Assembly (NCBI GenBank): GCA_031258505.1
Contig: JAIRMT010000013.1
Span: 1-47,969 of the forward strand
Source: Treponema sp.
Lineage (GTDB): Bacteria; Spirochaetota; Spirochaetia; Treponematales; Breznakiellaceae
Length of the DNA stretch: 47,969 nt
Direction of reading: 5' to 3'
Shown: piece after piece, positions 1-8,639 of the stretch
Numbering within the stretch: position 1 is the first letter of the stretch
Layout: each line of letters begins with the position of its first letter
Made by a program: the position numbers and the translations under genes
The notes under the pieces: generated by a model
The model's database searches: none
Told to the model about the DNA's origin: nothing
The model's input: only the letters and a program-made list of their open reading frames with translations

Positions 1-1
1 G

Positions 2-119
2 ATCATCGAATTACGCGAATGAACGCAAATCTTCTTTAGAGAAATGAAATATTCGCGTATATTAGCGTCCATTCGATGATAAATTCTTACCGGTTTTTCT
101 TCCTGCGTAACATGAGTTA
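2..119 (+). repeat. Inverted repeat copy A with MITE-like core
   Basis: Positions 2-80 start ATCATCGAAT and end ATTCGATGAT, so the core is a roughly 79-bp element with terminal inverted repeats and a partly self-complementary interior. The similarity continues to about 119 (TTCTTCCTGCGTAACATGAG). The whole stretch recurs in reverse complement at about 10524-10642 with only a handful of mismatches. No transposase is present, so a non-autonomous element or a recombination scar is the simplest reading. Confidence 0.8.
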
Positions 120-251
120 TATGTTCGCTGCCAGTTCGGGCCTGACTTCGCCGGTCTCCAGCGACAGCAAATACTTGCCCCACGCCCGCCCAATCGCGCA
201 GAGCTTGTACGCTAAGCGGGTTCGGAGCGCGGGAATCTGTGTGCGCGGCTA
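116..251 (-). pseudogene. Fragment of the marH-like (nitrogenase reductase-like) gene, 3' end
   Basis: This stretch matches 3871-4008, the last ~45 codons and stop of the intact marH-like gene, with three substitutions and a 2-bp deletion (CCCCACGCCC here against CCCCACTTGCCC there). The deletion breaks the frame and there is no 5' part, so it is not functional. The near identity implies a recent duplication or gene-conversion event. The fragment begins exactly where similarity between the two inverted-repeat copies ends, so the junction is chimeric. It lies just downstream of the chemoreceptor gene on the same strand. Confidence 0.85.
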
Positions 252-292
252 AACGCGCTACGATTTATACAAGCCTGCCTGTTGGTAGTGGG

Positions 293-2485
293 TTAGGTAA
301 CTTTGAAGCGAGAAACCTCAATCATAAGCCGCTCTATCTGCTTCTTGTTCTCCGCACTTATATCATTCACCCGATTAACCGCTGTGTCTATCTGCTGGGA
401 GCCAGAGGCCATCTCCTGTATACTGTTCCCTATCTCCGCCGAAAGCTGCTCCAGAGTTCTACTCTCCTGTATCACTTCCCGGCTGCCACTCAGCATACCT
501 GTAGCGCTTCCTTTTACTTCCCCAGTGATTCCGTTCAGACTCCCTATAGAGTCCAGTATGGCTTTGCTTCCTATCCCCTGCTCTTCCATAGCAGCGCGGA
601 TAGCCTGCTCCTGATTCGTTACAATCTGTACTCCTTGACTTATCGCCTCGAAATTTCGCAGTACCTCACTAGTGGACGCAGTGATCTTATCTATGGAGCC
701 TTTTATCTTTTTCAATACATCGCTTATGGTCTTTGATTGCTCACCGGAAGACTCCGCCAGCTTGCGTATCTCGTCGGCAACAACCGCGAAGCCCTTGCCC
801 GCTTCCCCGGCGTGCGCGGCTTCTATGGCCGCGTTCATGGAAAGCAGGTTTGTCTGGCTGGCTATGTTCTCCATCACCCCGTTTATCTCCAGCAAGCCTT
901 CCGACTCCCGCGCTATTTCTTGAATATCTCCAGAGACTCCCGCTAACCCTTTCTTACCCACCTGCGCTGCATGGGAGAGATTGCTAACGTTAGTTTCGTT
1001 CTTGATAAGGCTTTGGGTTACGTTTTTGATATTGGCCAGCATTTCTTCGATTGCAGAGGAGGATTGGCTGACACATTCGGACTGTTTCTGTATCTGCTCA
1101 TTTATAACGCCGATGTAGTCGACGACCTGCCCCATGATTGAACCGGCGCTTTTGACGCTGGCCTGCTGTTTGCTGGTTTGAGCCTTGATACTTTGAATGT
1201 TTGCAGCGATTTGGTTTATGGAAGAAGCGGTTTCATTCATGTTCGTAGCAAGTTCGGAGCCGGTTTGAGCGAGGGATTGGACTTCGTTCTTAATAGCGAT
1301 CACGAGGTTTTTGATCTTGGCAATGGTGAGGTTGAAGTAATGGGCCAGGTCTCCTATCTCGTCATGGGCAGTAATGCTAATGGTTTTGGTGAGGTCACCT
1401 TCTCCTTCGGAAATATCCTTGAGCATTGAAGCAAGACTGTTGATCGGGCGGCTTATGGAGCGCGCCATGAAGAAGACCCCTGCCAGCAAGATGGTAATGG
1501 TAAGGATGCCAATGATAAAGCTGGTACTAAGCATACGGGAAACCGGCGCCATGATCGTGTTGCGGGAAACCCCAACGACCAATGTCCATGGCTGAGGAAC
1601 ATGCCCGATGGTGAAGGGGACGGAATAATACTGCATGACTGTATCTGATTGCGGGGGCTGGTAGGAGAAGGAGACGGAAGTTCCTTTATTGACAGCCTCT
1701 ACCATAGTGTCAAGGAAGGGTCCGAAGGTATCCGCTTCTGTTTCCCGCATATCTTTTCCCAGCCGCTGCGAATCGCTGTGGGCGGCCACAATGCCCCCGG
1801 AGCTGAACACAAAGGCATGGCCGTCGCCGAAAGGTTTAACCTCATTAGCTATAGTCTGTATAGTCGATACTGTAAGGTCGATACCAGCATATCCTACAAT
1901 CGCGCCCTTATTTCTGACTGGAATAGTGATCGTAACGACGAAATCCGTTTCTCCGGTGAGGGAATTTTTTATGTATATTCCGGGGTCAAAGAGATATTCG
2001 GCGTTCATATTCAGCGACAAGACCAGATCCCATGGGAAGTCGGCTATAGCTACCCATTGCGGTACGCCATCAATATAGATACAGTTTGGTATATACCGTC
2101 CGGTTTCGTCTGTTCCAGGGGTATTGGCGTATTCCGCGTCCATGCCGTCTAGTCCATTGGGCGACCAGTTAGCCCAGACACTGCTTACTTCAGGGTGGGC
2201 GATAAGCACCTGTTTCAACATTAAATCGAAATACCCGCGCCGCTCTACAGCGGGTATTTCTGGATAACCTTCCATGATATGAGCCAGGGTTCTTGCCGCG
2301 CCCATATACTCTTCAAACCAGCTCTTTATTTTCTCGCTGCTCTCTCGCGCAATACTTTCCGCCTCTTCCTCAGCCAGGTGGCTGATTTCCTGCTGGGATT
2401 GCAAGAGGGTAATACCGGCAAGCAAACCGATACCGATGATGTTAAAGATACTGATAATTAACACCAGCTTAACACGGATTTTCAT
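293..2485 (-). CDS. Methyl-accepting chemotaxis protein with periplasmic Cache domain
   Basis: A 730-residue transmembrane chemoreceptor that would sense a ligand outside the cytoplasmic membrane and control CheA. A first membrane segment lies at about residues 7-27, followed by a long periplasmic part of double-Cache type (the stretch around 185-210, including GYAGIDL, and YYSVPF near 287). A second membrane segment is at about 321-340, then a HAMP linker, then the coiled-coil signalling domain. The highly conserved hairpin tip is visible as AGEAGKGFAVVADEIRKL. The ATG start is preceded by AAGGAG six bases upstream. It appears monocistronic. The ligand cannot be read from the sequence. Proximity to sulfur genes makes an organosulfur or amino-acid ligand possible, but this is a guess. 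Confidence 0.95.
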   Translation of the reverse strand: MKIRVKLVLIISIFNIIGIGLLAGITLLQSQQEISHLAEEEAESIARESSEKIKSWFEEYMGAARTLAHIMEGYPEIPAVERRGYFDLMLKQVLIAHPEVSSVWANWSPNGLDGMDAEYANTPGTDETGRYIPNCIYIDGVPQWVAIADFPWDLVLSLNMNAEYLFDPGIYIKNSLTGETDFVVTITIPVRNKGAIVGYAGIDLTVSTIQTIANEVKPFGDGHAFVFSSGGIVAAHSDSQRLGKDMRETEADTFGPFLDTMVEAVNKGTSVSFSYQPPQSDTVMQYYSVPFTIGHVPQPWTLVVGVSRNTIMAPVSRMLSTSFIIGILTITILLAGVFFMARSISRPINSLASMLKDISEGEGDLTKTISITAHDEIGDLAHYFNLTIAKIKNLVIAIKNEVQSLAQTGSELATNMNETASSINQIAANIQSIKAQTSKQQASVKSAGSIMGQVVDYIGVINEQIQKQSECVSQSSSAIEEMLANIKNVTQSLIKNETNVSNLSHAAQVGKKGLAGVSGDIQEIARESEGLLEINGVMENIASQTNLLSMNAAIEAAHAGEAGKGFAVVADEIRKLAESSGEQSKTISDVLKKIKGSIDKITASTSEVLRNFEAISQGVQIVTNQEQAIRAAMEEQGIGSKAILDSIGSLNGITGEVKGSATGMLSGSREVIQESRTLEQLSAEIGNSIQEMASGSQQIDTAVNRVNDISAENKKQIERLMIEVSRFKVT

Positions 2486-2612
2486 AAAACACTCCTTACT
2501 ACGTGGACATATGGAAATAAATAATCCCCACCGCAGAGCGGCAGGGTACTGAAGATTTCACCTTGCAATCTTTGTGTATGCGGGGGAACAATCCTTCGCG
2601 CCTCTATATTTA

Positions 2613-2629
2613 CGCCCCCAAGAGGGGCG
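2613..2629 (-). terminator. Terminator-like hairpin after the alpha/beta hydrolase gene
   Basis: CGCCCC, a five-base loop and GGGGCG form a perfect 6-bp GC-rich stem about 22 bases past the hydrolase stop codon. On the minus strand it is followed by an AT-rich stretch but not by a clean T-run, so termination strength is uncertain. Confidence 0.45.
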
Positions 2630-2651
2630 AAGTATTAAACCTGAAAGGAAA

Positions 2652-3704
2652 TCAGCGCTTGGGAGTCAATAATGGTTGGGTATATAGCGCTTGGGGCGCG
2701 GACAAAAAACGCAGGATATCAGCCGTGATTTCTTCATCCAAGTGTCCTTCCCAATGCATATTATGACCTATACCCGCTTTGGTTAAAAATTCGATGCGAC
2801 TGGAGCCTAGTCGGGCGATCAAGTCGAGTTGATCATCTTTGGAAAAAAAGTTGTCCTCCGTACCCCAGATGATTTGTACGGGAATGGTAATAGCGGACGG
2901 GTCTGCCAGCTCGCCAATGTCTATGCCGTTGAAAATATTGTCCCAGATAGGAACCGACAACTGCGCGACAGATTCATACAACTTTTGCACAAAGATGTCA
3001 TCATAATTGGAAGAAGCTATCCATGCCCGCAGGAAATCGTCTGTCAGTTCCGTTACATGATTGATCCCAAGGAATTCCCCGTCGCCTTCCAATATCCATG
3101 CCATTGTCTCGTTGCCCGCTATACGGCCCGACGTGCCGATGAGAGTTAAAGACGCCGCCCGATCGGGATAAGCGGCAGCCACGTACTGGGCGGTGAACGA
3201 ACCCATGGAATGTCCAACGATATGTACGCCGGACAGATCGAGCTGCGCCAGCAGCGCGTTGATATCCGCGGCGTGCATAGATACGGTATAGGGACCGGAT
3301 AGCGGCTTATCAGTATGCCCGTGTCCGCGCAATTCTGGAACGATGACATAATAGCCGGCGTTAGCCAGTCGAGGCGCTACCTGAGAAAAAGACAAATAGC
3401 TGTCAGTTGCGCCGTGCAGTAGCATCACTGGCGGGTCCTCGGACGAACCTAATAAAACATACGCCATGTTGATCCCCGTATCCAGACTGGCATACTGAAA
3501 TGTCGGCTCATAACTGATGGTGAGCGTCGGCGCCTTGTCGGGAACGCCATCCGCTTTAAGTCCTTGCATCGACTCACTCTTTGTAACAAGAGAACTTTGA
3601 CGAGACGACGTAAGAGCAAACAGTCCTGACGCAAAGACAAGTTCTGCTGAAAATAGGCACAACACACAGGCTATACCTAACACACATATTACTCGATTAC
3701 TCAA
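2652..3704 (-). CDS. Secreted alpha/beta-fold hydrolase
   Basis: A 350-residue hydrolase with an N-terminal hydrophobic signal sequence (about residues 5-26), so it probably acts in the periplasm or on the membrane surface. The alpha/beta hydrolase core shows the oxyanion segment LLHGATDS near residue 95, PELRGHG near 123, the nucleophile elbow GHSMGS with Ser166, an acidic residue in WGTEDNFF, and the late His in GIGHNMHWEGH. This set fits esterase, lipase or haloperoxidase-like members, and the substrate is unknown. The start is TTG: AAGGAGG sits seven bases before it and no better start is close. It is separated from the mar-like operon by ~165 bp with a hairpin between, so it is probably an independent unit. 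Confidence 0.88.
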   Translation of the reverse strand: MSNRVICVLGIACVLCLFSAELVFASGLFALTSSRQSSLVTKSESMQGLKADGVPDKAPTLTISYEPTFQYASLDTGINMAYVLLGSSEDPPVMLLHGATDSYLSFSQVAPRLANAGYYVIVPELRGHGHTDKPLSGPYTVSMHAADINALLAQLDLSGVHIVGHSMGSFTAQYVAAAYPDRAASLTLIGTSGRIAGNETMAWILEGDGEFLGINHVTELTDDFLRAWIASSNYDDIFVQKLYESVAQLSVPIWDNIFNGIDIGELADPSAITIPVQIIWGTEDNFFSKDDQLDLIARLGSSRIEFLTKAGIGHNMHWEGHLDEEITADILRFLSAPQALYTQPLLTPKR

Positions 3705-3842
3705 TTCTATACCTCCTTAGGTACTGTAATAAATGCTGATCGACGGGGCAACTCTTCCCACTTTTCTTTCAGCACATATTTTAAATCTATAATACTTTAC
3801 TATAAGAATAGCAAGCGAAAGCGCGGCTGGGGGCAGGGAAGC

Positions 3843-3861
3843 TGGGGCGAATCTCGCCCCA
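3843..3861 (-). terminator. Hairpin at the end of the mar-like operon
   Basis: GGGGCGA and TCGCCCC form a perfect 7-bp stem with a three-base loop, extended by one T-A pair, about ten bases beyond the marH-like stop codon. The sequence after it on the minus strand is not a strong T-run. It is the only candidate terminator for the operon before the hydrolase gene. Confidence 0.5.
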
Positions 3862-3871
3862 ATGCTTGTTG

Positions 3872-4750
3872 TTATATGTTCGTTGCTAGTTCGGGCCTGA
3901 CTTCGCCGGTCTCTAGCGACAGCAAATACTTGCCCCACTTGCCCGCCCAATCGCGCAGAGCTTGTACGCTAAGCGGGTTCGGAGCGCGGGAATCTGTGTG
4001 CGCGGCTATCTCCCGCGCCAGCGATAAATACACCTGCGCCTGAGCTGAATCAGGCGCAGCCTCTATGGTGGTCTTGCCTTGCAGTTCACACTGCGTAACC
4101 GTAACCGAGCGGGGGATATATTCCACTACGCGAGTCTGTGTCTGAGCCACAAAGTCATCGATAATTTCTTTCGCATAGGGCTGGTTAATCGAATTGGCTA
4201 TTACGCCGCCCAGTAACGCGCCGCCAGAGTTGGAGTATTTCTGGATGCCGCGAAAAAGGTTGTTCGCCGCGTAAACCGCCATGAAGTCCGCCGAGGAGAC
4301 AGTGAAGACGTGTTGAGCTATGCCTTCACGAATCGGAACCGCGAAACCGCCACAGACCACGTCGCCAAGCACGTCGTAGATCACGAAGTCCAGGTCAAGT
4401 TCCTCGAAGATGCGCTGCTGCTTGAACAGTTCTACGGCAGTGATGATGCCGCGCCCAGCACAGCCAACTCCGGGCGAGGGACCGCCAGCTTCCACGCAGT
4501 ACACGCCGTTAAAGCCTCTGAAAATAACTTCATGGGCGTTGACCGCGCTCTTTTCCCGCAGGGTATCGAGTACGGTCGGGATGTAGGTTCCATCGCGGAG
4601 GGTGTTGGTCGAGTCGCTTTTGGGATCGCAACCAAACTGCATGACCTTGTAGCCGAGTTTTGAGAGAGCGGCGCTCAGGTTGGATGTAGTGGTGGATTTG
4701 CCAATGCCTCCTTTGCCATAGATTGCGATCTGTTTTGCTTTGCCCATCAT
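3872..4750 (-). CDS. marH: Nitrogenase-reductase-like Fe protein (MarH-like, group IV)
   Basis: A homodimeric ATP-dependent electron donor of the NifH family, here expected to feed the MarDK-like catalytic pair. The P-loop GKGGIGKST is at residues 12-20, CDPKSDST at 41-48, and the [4Fe-4S] ligands Cys97 (GVGCAGRG) and Cys133 (VVCGG). Arg100, the site ADP-ribosylated in classical NifH, is conserved. Its length of ~292 residues is standard. Two ATGs abut; the second (4747) is better spaced from GAGAGG, which overlaps the upstream stop codon, so the real protein may lack Met1. It is the last gene of a tight minus-strand operon, seven bases after the D-like gene. A 3' fragment of this gene is duplicated at 116-251. 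The family is certain; the methylthio-alkane reductase assignment rests on the partner genes and sulfur context. Confidence 0.85.
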   Translation of the reverse strand: MMGKAKQIAIYGKGGIGKSTTTSNLSAALSKLGYKVMQFGCDPKSDSTNTLRDGTYIPTVLDTLREKSAVNAHEVIFRGFNGVYCVEAGGPSPGVGCAGRGIITAVELFKQQRIFEELDLDFVIYDVLGDVVCGGFAVPIREGIAQHVFTVSSADFMAVYAANNLFRGIQKYSNSGGALLGGVIANSINQPYAKEIIDDFVAQTQTRVVEYIPRSVTVTQCELQGKTTIEAAPDSAQAQVYLSLAREIAAHTDSRAPNPLSVQALRDWAGKWGKYLLSLETGEVRPELATNI

Positions 4751-4757
4751 AGCCCTC

Positions 4758-6317
4758 TCATCCGTTCACCACAGACTTGATAGTCGGGGGTTCGTTGTCG
4801 CTGGACAGAGGGACGGACTTGATGTAACTGAACGGGTCCTGCTCGTACCATGTTTTCTTAAAGGGCAGCGGCACGTTGAGCGAGAGTTGGCGGTTGAACT
4901 CAGCATTGCGGAACTTCTTTGCCAAACGCCGCGCAATCTCAAACACGCCTGAATAGCCGCAGTAGTTGTACTGAGGGCCGAAGAGTGGAAGCAAAGGGAG
5001 TCCATGGCGAGAAGCGATGTTGTTTCCGCCAACATGGGCAACGAGAATGTCCGGCTTGAGCTTTGAGATGATGTTCGACGATTCAAAGGGCTGGTTTGTG
5101 GCAACGCTGAATAACACATCATCAACATCGTGAAGCGCCTCAAAGATGGGTTCAACAAAGCGGTCGTAGTGGTGCGCCTTGAACCCAACGACTTCTATCT
5201 CCAAGTCTTGCAAGACCTCGGCAGTGGCGAGGATGCGTACCTCGCCGCCGAGTAGGTAGGCGCGTTTGCCTTTGAGGGTTTTACGGTATGGGTTCAGCGC
5301 TTCCTCAAGGTACTGATGCTCGGCTTTGATGAGGCGTTCTGTCTCATCCTCAATGCCGAAGTGGGCGGCGATGCGGCGCAGCCACCTGTCCGTGTTCTTC
5401 CGACCAATCGGGATGGTGTCAACCACAAAGGGAATGTTGTACATGGTCTTCAGGTGTTCCACGAAATAGTCATCGTGTGTGCCGCAGAGACTTACGTTGA
5501 GGCTGGTTTCCAGCGCGTACTGAAAATCCTCTGGTTTTGCGTAACAGGGGATAAACGTAACCTCAAGCCCCAGGGCTTCAAGGATGCGGCGGAACTCGGT
5601 TTCGTCAAAACGGCTCATGGAACCGACATTCAGCACGTTCAGCTTTCGGCTCCGGCGGTACTGTTCTCGCTGGCGCTGTTCCTCCTGTTCCCAGATGGGC
5701 TGCTTACGGTCTGGATAGCGAATGTACTTCTTGAGTATGCCGTGATACACCGCGTCATAGGCAGTTGCCATGAGCTTTGTCTTAAAGCCCTCGCAGTGTA
5801 TGGGAACGAGGATTGCCGCAGTTTCCTTCTGTATATCCTGAAGGATGTTGTCAATGTCGTCCCCGATGAGCGCCGGGACACAGCTATTGGTAACAATGAT
5901 GGACTCAGGCCGGAATTCCTTGTCCGCGTACAGGATTGCGTCGCGCAGCTTTTTTTCACCGCCGCCGATGACGTCTGGCTCATCAAGGTTGGTACTGAGC
6001 CAGATAAGCCCTGTTGCATTGGGGTCTCGTACCTGTTTCATGGCTTTGTTCTGCCCATAAGCGCCGATGGAACACATACCGCAACCCACAGGACCGTGCA
6101 TGATTACTACAGAGTTTCGTATGGAGTTGAGCATACCGAGGCTCAGGGTAAATTGACACCCCTGGGCTTGGGTGAAGGCGCGGGATGAGAGGTTTGTACA
6201 GCCATGCGCCTTTGCGCGGTCGCAAGTCCGTACCTGCGAACAGGTTCCGCCAAAAGCAATGGCTGCATGGAGCCGGTCTTCCCGTGATGGGGCTGATTTC
6301 GCATCTAAAAAGTTCAT
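4758..6317 (-). CDS. marD: Nitrogenase-like catalytic subunit, D type (MarD-like)
   Basis: A 519-residue homologue of NifD. P-cluster-type cysteines are visible at Cys54 (QGCQF), Cys79 (GPVGCG) and Cys146 (TNSCVPALIGDD). Cys278 (NVSLCGTHDDYF) aligns with the NifD cysteine that holds the active-site cofactor (Cys275 in Azotobacter). Aligning on CEGF by eye, the nitrogenase residues Gln191 and His195 become Met183 and Tyr187. The cofactor ligand His442 falls at Phe446 in LLPLFGPQYNYCGYSG. It is therefore unlikely to reduce N2 with a homocitrate-bearing FeMo-co and more likely acts on another substrate, such as a C-S bond in methylthio-alkanes. An N-terminal segment has extra cysteines (26, 32, 40). 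It starts 12 bases after the K-like gene. The Mar assignment is inference; group IV nitrogenase-like is firm. Confidence 0.85.
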   Translation of the reverse strand: MNFLDAKSAPSREDRLHAAIAFGGTCSQVRTCDRAKAHGCTNLSSRAFTQAQGCQFTLSLGMLNSIRNSVVIMHGPVGCGMCSIGAYGQNKAMKQVRDPNATGLIWLSTNLDEPDVIGGGEKKLRDAILYADKEFRPESIIVTNSCVPALIGDDIDNILQDIQKETAAILVPIHCEGFKTKLMATAYDAVYHGILKKYIRYPDRKQPIWEQEEQRQREQYRRSRKLNVLNVGSMSRFDETEFRRILEALGLEVTFIPCYAKPEDFQYALETSLNVSLCGTHDDYFVEHLKTMYNIPFVVDTIPIGRKNTDRWLRRIAAHFGIEDETERLIKAEHQYLEEALNPYRKTLKGKRAYLLGGEVRILATAEVLQDLEIEVVGFKAHHYDRFVEPIFEALHDVDDVLFSVATNQPFESSNIISKLKPDILVAHVGGNNIASRHGLPLLPLFGPQYNYCGYSGVFEIARRLAKKFRNAEFNRQLSLNVPLPFKKTWYEQDPFSYIKSVPLSSDNEPPTIKSVVNG

Positions 6318-6329
6318 ATTTTCTACTCC

Positions 6330-7670
6330 TTATCTTGTTGCTACCAGGTAGGTAATGACGTCTTCCGCAAAGGAAAGTCCTCCGCTATAGCCGGCATAGG
6401 CGCGGTTCATCACGCAGCGTCCGGTAAGAGGGAAACTAACGGGTATGAGGGGATAACCGAATTCATCGGATAGGTCCCGCTCAAACGAACTGCCAATAAT
6501 GACCGTTGGATTAAAGGGGTCGTAGTACCGGTCATTCTGGTTCCGGGGCCAGACTTCTCTCAGGTATTTTTTTACCGAAGATGCGTCAGTATCAAAGCGC
6601 ACTGACGGCGTGAGTCCTGAGTTCAATTCCTGAAACTGGGCGCTTACACTCTGTTGACGGCTCTTGTCGAGAGTGTCTGTTACCATAACCAGTTCTGGTA
6701 TCCAGCCCAGCTCGTCAGAGACAAAACGGGTTATTGCCGGCGCATAGTTGGAATCACCGATTACCACAGCATAGCGCTGGAGATCAGCGTCATTGTATAT
6801 GTCCGCGATACGTGAGAGGTAGTCGTAGTAGATTGACTTCTCCTCGTCAATGACGCGCTTGACCGCTGCCGAGTCAAGCGCAAGCGCCTTGCCGACGCTG
6901 TTCAGGAAAACCTCGCTTGCCAGCGCCCCGATGGGGAAGGGCGTTACAATGTAGGGGATGCCGTGTACTTCCTCAAAGTATTGGGCGCTGTCAATGCCCG
7001 GTCCATTGGATACAACGATGTTCAGCCCCGCGTTACCCGCGTTTTTGAGCGCGTCCAGGGTTTCACCCTCGCCAAAGAAGGTGTTTACCGTGAGTCCAAG
7101 CCGCTCCAGAAGCCGCTTGAGTTCCCGCAGATTGCCCTTCCAGAATACGTCCTGCGCTGGAACTATACCAAGCACGTTGACGGTGAGCGGGTCTTTCGAG
7201 GCTTGCTTGGCAATGTACTTGGCGATGAGTCCTTTCAGCACAAGCTCATAACCAGTGAAGGCGTTACCTTTGAAGCTAGGCGTGGGAATGGCGATGACTG
7301 GTTTTTCCGCGTCAGCGAATTCAGCTGCAACTGATACGGTGTCGTCGCCAATCATATCAACCATACAGCCGGTTACGACGACATAGAGGTCGCCGTCCAC
7401 GATTTCAAGGGTTGACTGTATCTGCTCCCGCAGGCGGCCTTCACCGCCAAACACCACATCCCGTTCCACCACGTTGGAACTGGGCAGGGCAGCGCCGCCG
7501 CAGTAGCCGCCGCCGAGATAGCCTGCGCCGGCATTGAGCGCCGCGTTTATGTTGCCGCCGCAACCTGCCGAGCCGTGTATAATGCTTATTGTCCTGGGCA
7601 GGGCATGCAATGTACCAATCGCGCCGCCAAGCGCACAGGTGTAGCGCGGTCGGTCGATAAATTTACTCAT
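6330..7670 (-). CDS. marK: Nitrogenase-like catalytic subunit, K type (MarK-like)
   Basis: A NifK/NifN-family protein that would pair with the D-like subunit as a heterotetramer. Counting from the chosen start, cysteines at 12 (RYTCALGG), 37 (HGSAGCGG) and 102 (VVTGCMVDMIGDD) match the P-cluster ligands of NifK. The downstream landmarks IPTPSFKG, FERDLSDEFGYPLIPVSFPLTGR and AYAGYSGG also follow NifK order. An upstream in-frame ATG at 7685 exists, but it is itself part of the ribosome-binding site (ATGGAGGTATATGAAATG). GGAGG sits eight bases before the ATG at 7670, so the shorter 446-residue form is preferred. At ~446 residues it is more compact than classical NifK, as is usual for nitrogenase-like proteins. 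It lies between the radical SAM gene and the D-like gene. Confidence 0.87.
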   Translation of the reverse strand: MSKFIDRPRYTCALGGAIGTLHALPRTISIIHGSAGCGGNINAALNAGAGYLGGGYCGGAALPSSNVVERDVVFGGEGRLREQIQSTLEIVDGDLYVVVTGCMVDMIGDDTVSVAAEFADAEKPVIAIPTPSFKGNAFTGYELVLKGLIAKYIAKQASKDPLTVNVLGIVPAQDVFWKGNLRELKRLLERLGLTVNTFFGEGETLDALKNAGNAGLNIVVSNGPGIDSAQYFEEVHGIPYIVTPFPIGALASEVFLNSVGKALALDSAAVKRVIDEEKSIYYDYLSRIADIYNDADLQRYAVVIGDSNYAPAITRFVSDELGWIPELVMVTDTLDKSRQQSVSAQFQELNSGLTPSVRFDTDASSVKKYLREVWPRNQNDRYYDPFNPTVIIGSSFERDLSDEFGYPLIPVSFPLTGRCVMNRAYAGYSGGLSFAEDVITYLVATR

Positions 7671-7691
7671 TTCATATACCTCCATATTGTT

Positions 7692-8639
7692 TTAACCATG
7701 AGAAAACGTTTCCTCAATAGGCGTTCTGTTTTCGCCATAGATGAGGGACGCAAAATCCCCCTTACCCGGAATGCCGATGGCGTCGGCGCGGCAGTGCTGA
7801 CAGTGCCTGAACACTGGCAAGTAGGCTTCAGCCGCCTCACGAGCGCGGCTAAGCGCGTCGCAGTCCGGCGCGCTGTATTCCGCGAACTCGTGTTGGGGTA
7901 TGAGGGGAATAATGTTAATGATAGACGCGCCCCAATCATGCGCGGCGCGGGCAATGTCGGCGATGTGTGTGTCGTTAACGCCCGGAATCAGCACGATGTT
8001 AATCTTGATGGTGAAGCCAATGTCCGCCGCCTCTTGTATACCCCGCTCTTGCGCGCTGATTAAGAAGACCGCGCCTTCAACGCCAGTATAGACCTTGCCG
8101 TCAAGCATTACATGGGAACAAATCCGGTGAAGAATGACTGGATCAACAGCGTTCACGGTTACGGTCAGAGTTTTGACTCCGACCTGTGCAAGGTCTTGGG
8201 CGTAGCGCTCCAGCAACAAGCCGTTGGTGGATAGACATTTGATGAGCGCCGGGTATGCCTGATGAATGAGCGCGAAGGTTTCAATGGCGTGAGTCGTTGC
8301 CAGCGTATCTCCCGGACCAGCGATACCTGCCACTGTGATGTCAGGACAGCGTTCCAGCGCCTCTTTCACCAGGTCAACCGCGTCTTTTGGCGCAAGCAGT
8401 CTCGCGCTTACCCCAGGGCGATTCTCGAACTTGTTAAACGAGCGCTTGCAGAACCGGCACTGTATGTTACACACCGGACTGACAGGCAAATGCACCCGTC
8501 CATGATTCAAGGTTGCCCCGCTAGAAAAGCAGGGGTGATTCAGCGAAGGGTGAAGGCTGGAGCGCGCATTAGCGGTTCCAGTGGATTGAAGAATCTTGAC
8601 ATTCTCCGTAATCGCTGAAGCAGCGAGAGCTGCACTCAT
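7692..8639 (-). CDS. marB: NifB-like radical SAM cofactor-synthesis protein (MarB-like)
   Basis: A radical S-adenosylmethionine enzyme of the NifB type, expected to fuse Fe-S units into an 8Fe carbide cluster for the D-like subunit. The SAM [4Fe-4S] motif CNIQCRFC is at residues 57-64. Two other NifB hallmarks are present: HPC at 35-37 and CQHCRADAIG at 280-289, which bind the auxiliary clusters. Its 315 residues cover only the SAM domain. The C-terminal NifX-like domain found in many NifB proteins is absent, and a separate NifX-like protein is encoded at 20898-21248. The start codon overlaps the cysteine synthase stop by four bases (ATGA), indicating translational coupling. A complete B-K-D-H set supports an active enzyme rather than a relic. 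Confidence 0.88.
   Translation of the reverse strand: MSAALAASAITENVKILQSTGTANARSSLHPSLNHPCFSSGATLNHGRVHLPVSPVCNIQCRFCKRSFNKFENRPGVSARLLAPKDAVDLVKEALERCPDITVAGIAGPGDTLATTHAIETFALIHQAYPALIKCLSTNGLLLERYAQDLAQVGVKTLTVTVNAVDPVILHRICSHVMLDGKVYTGVEGAVFLISAQERGIQEAADIGFTIKINIVLIPGVNDTHIADIARAAHDWGASIINIIPLIPQHEFAEYSAPDCDALSRAREAAEAYLPVFRHCQHCRADAIGIPGKGDFASLIYGENRTPIEETFSHG

Noticed and set aside
239..736. A 165-codon open frame on the plus strand
   Set aside because: It lies antisense to the chemoreceptor gene, has no ribosome-binding site, and its composition mirrors the opposite strand; the receptor domain order is unambiguous.
3872..7670. Protochlorophyllide reductase or the F430 (CfbCD) system
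   Set aside because: No pigment or methanogen genes are present. CfbCD has a single catalytic subunit type, whereas separate D and K genes plus a NifB-like enzyme occur here.
3872..8639. A nitrogen-fixation (nif) cluster
   Set aside because: No nifE, nifN or nifV is seen, the D-like subunit lacks the positions of Gln191, His195 and His442, and the gene neighbourhood is sulfur metabolism.
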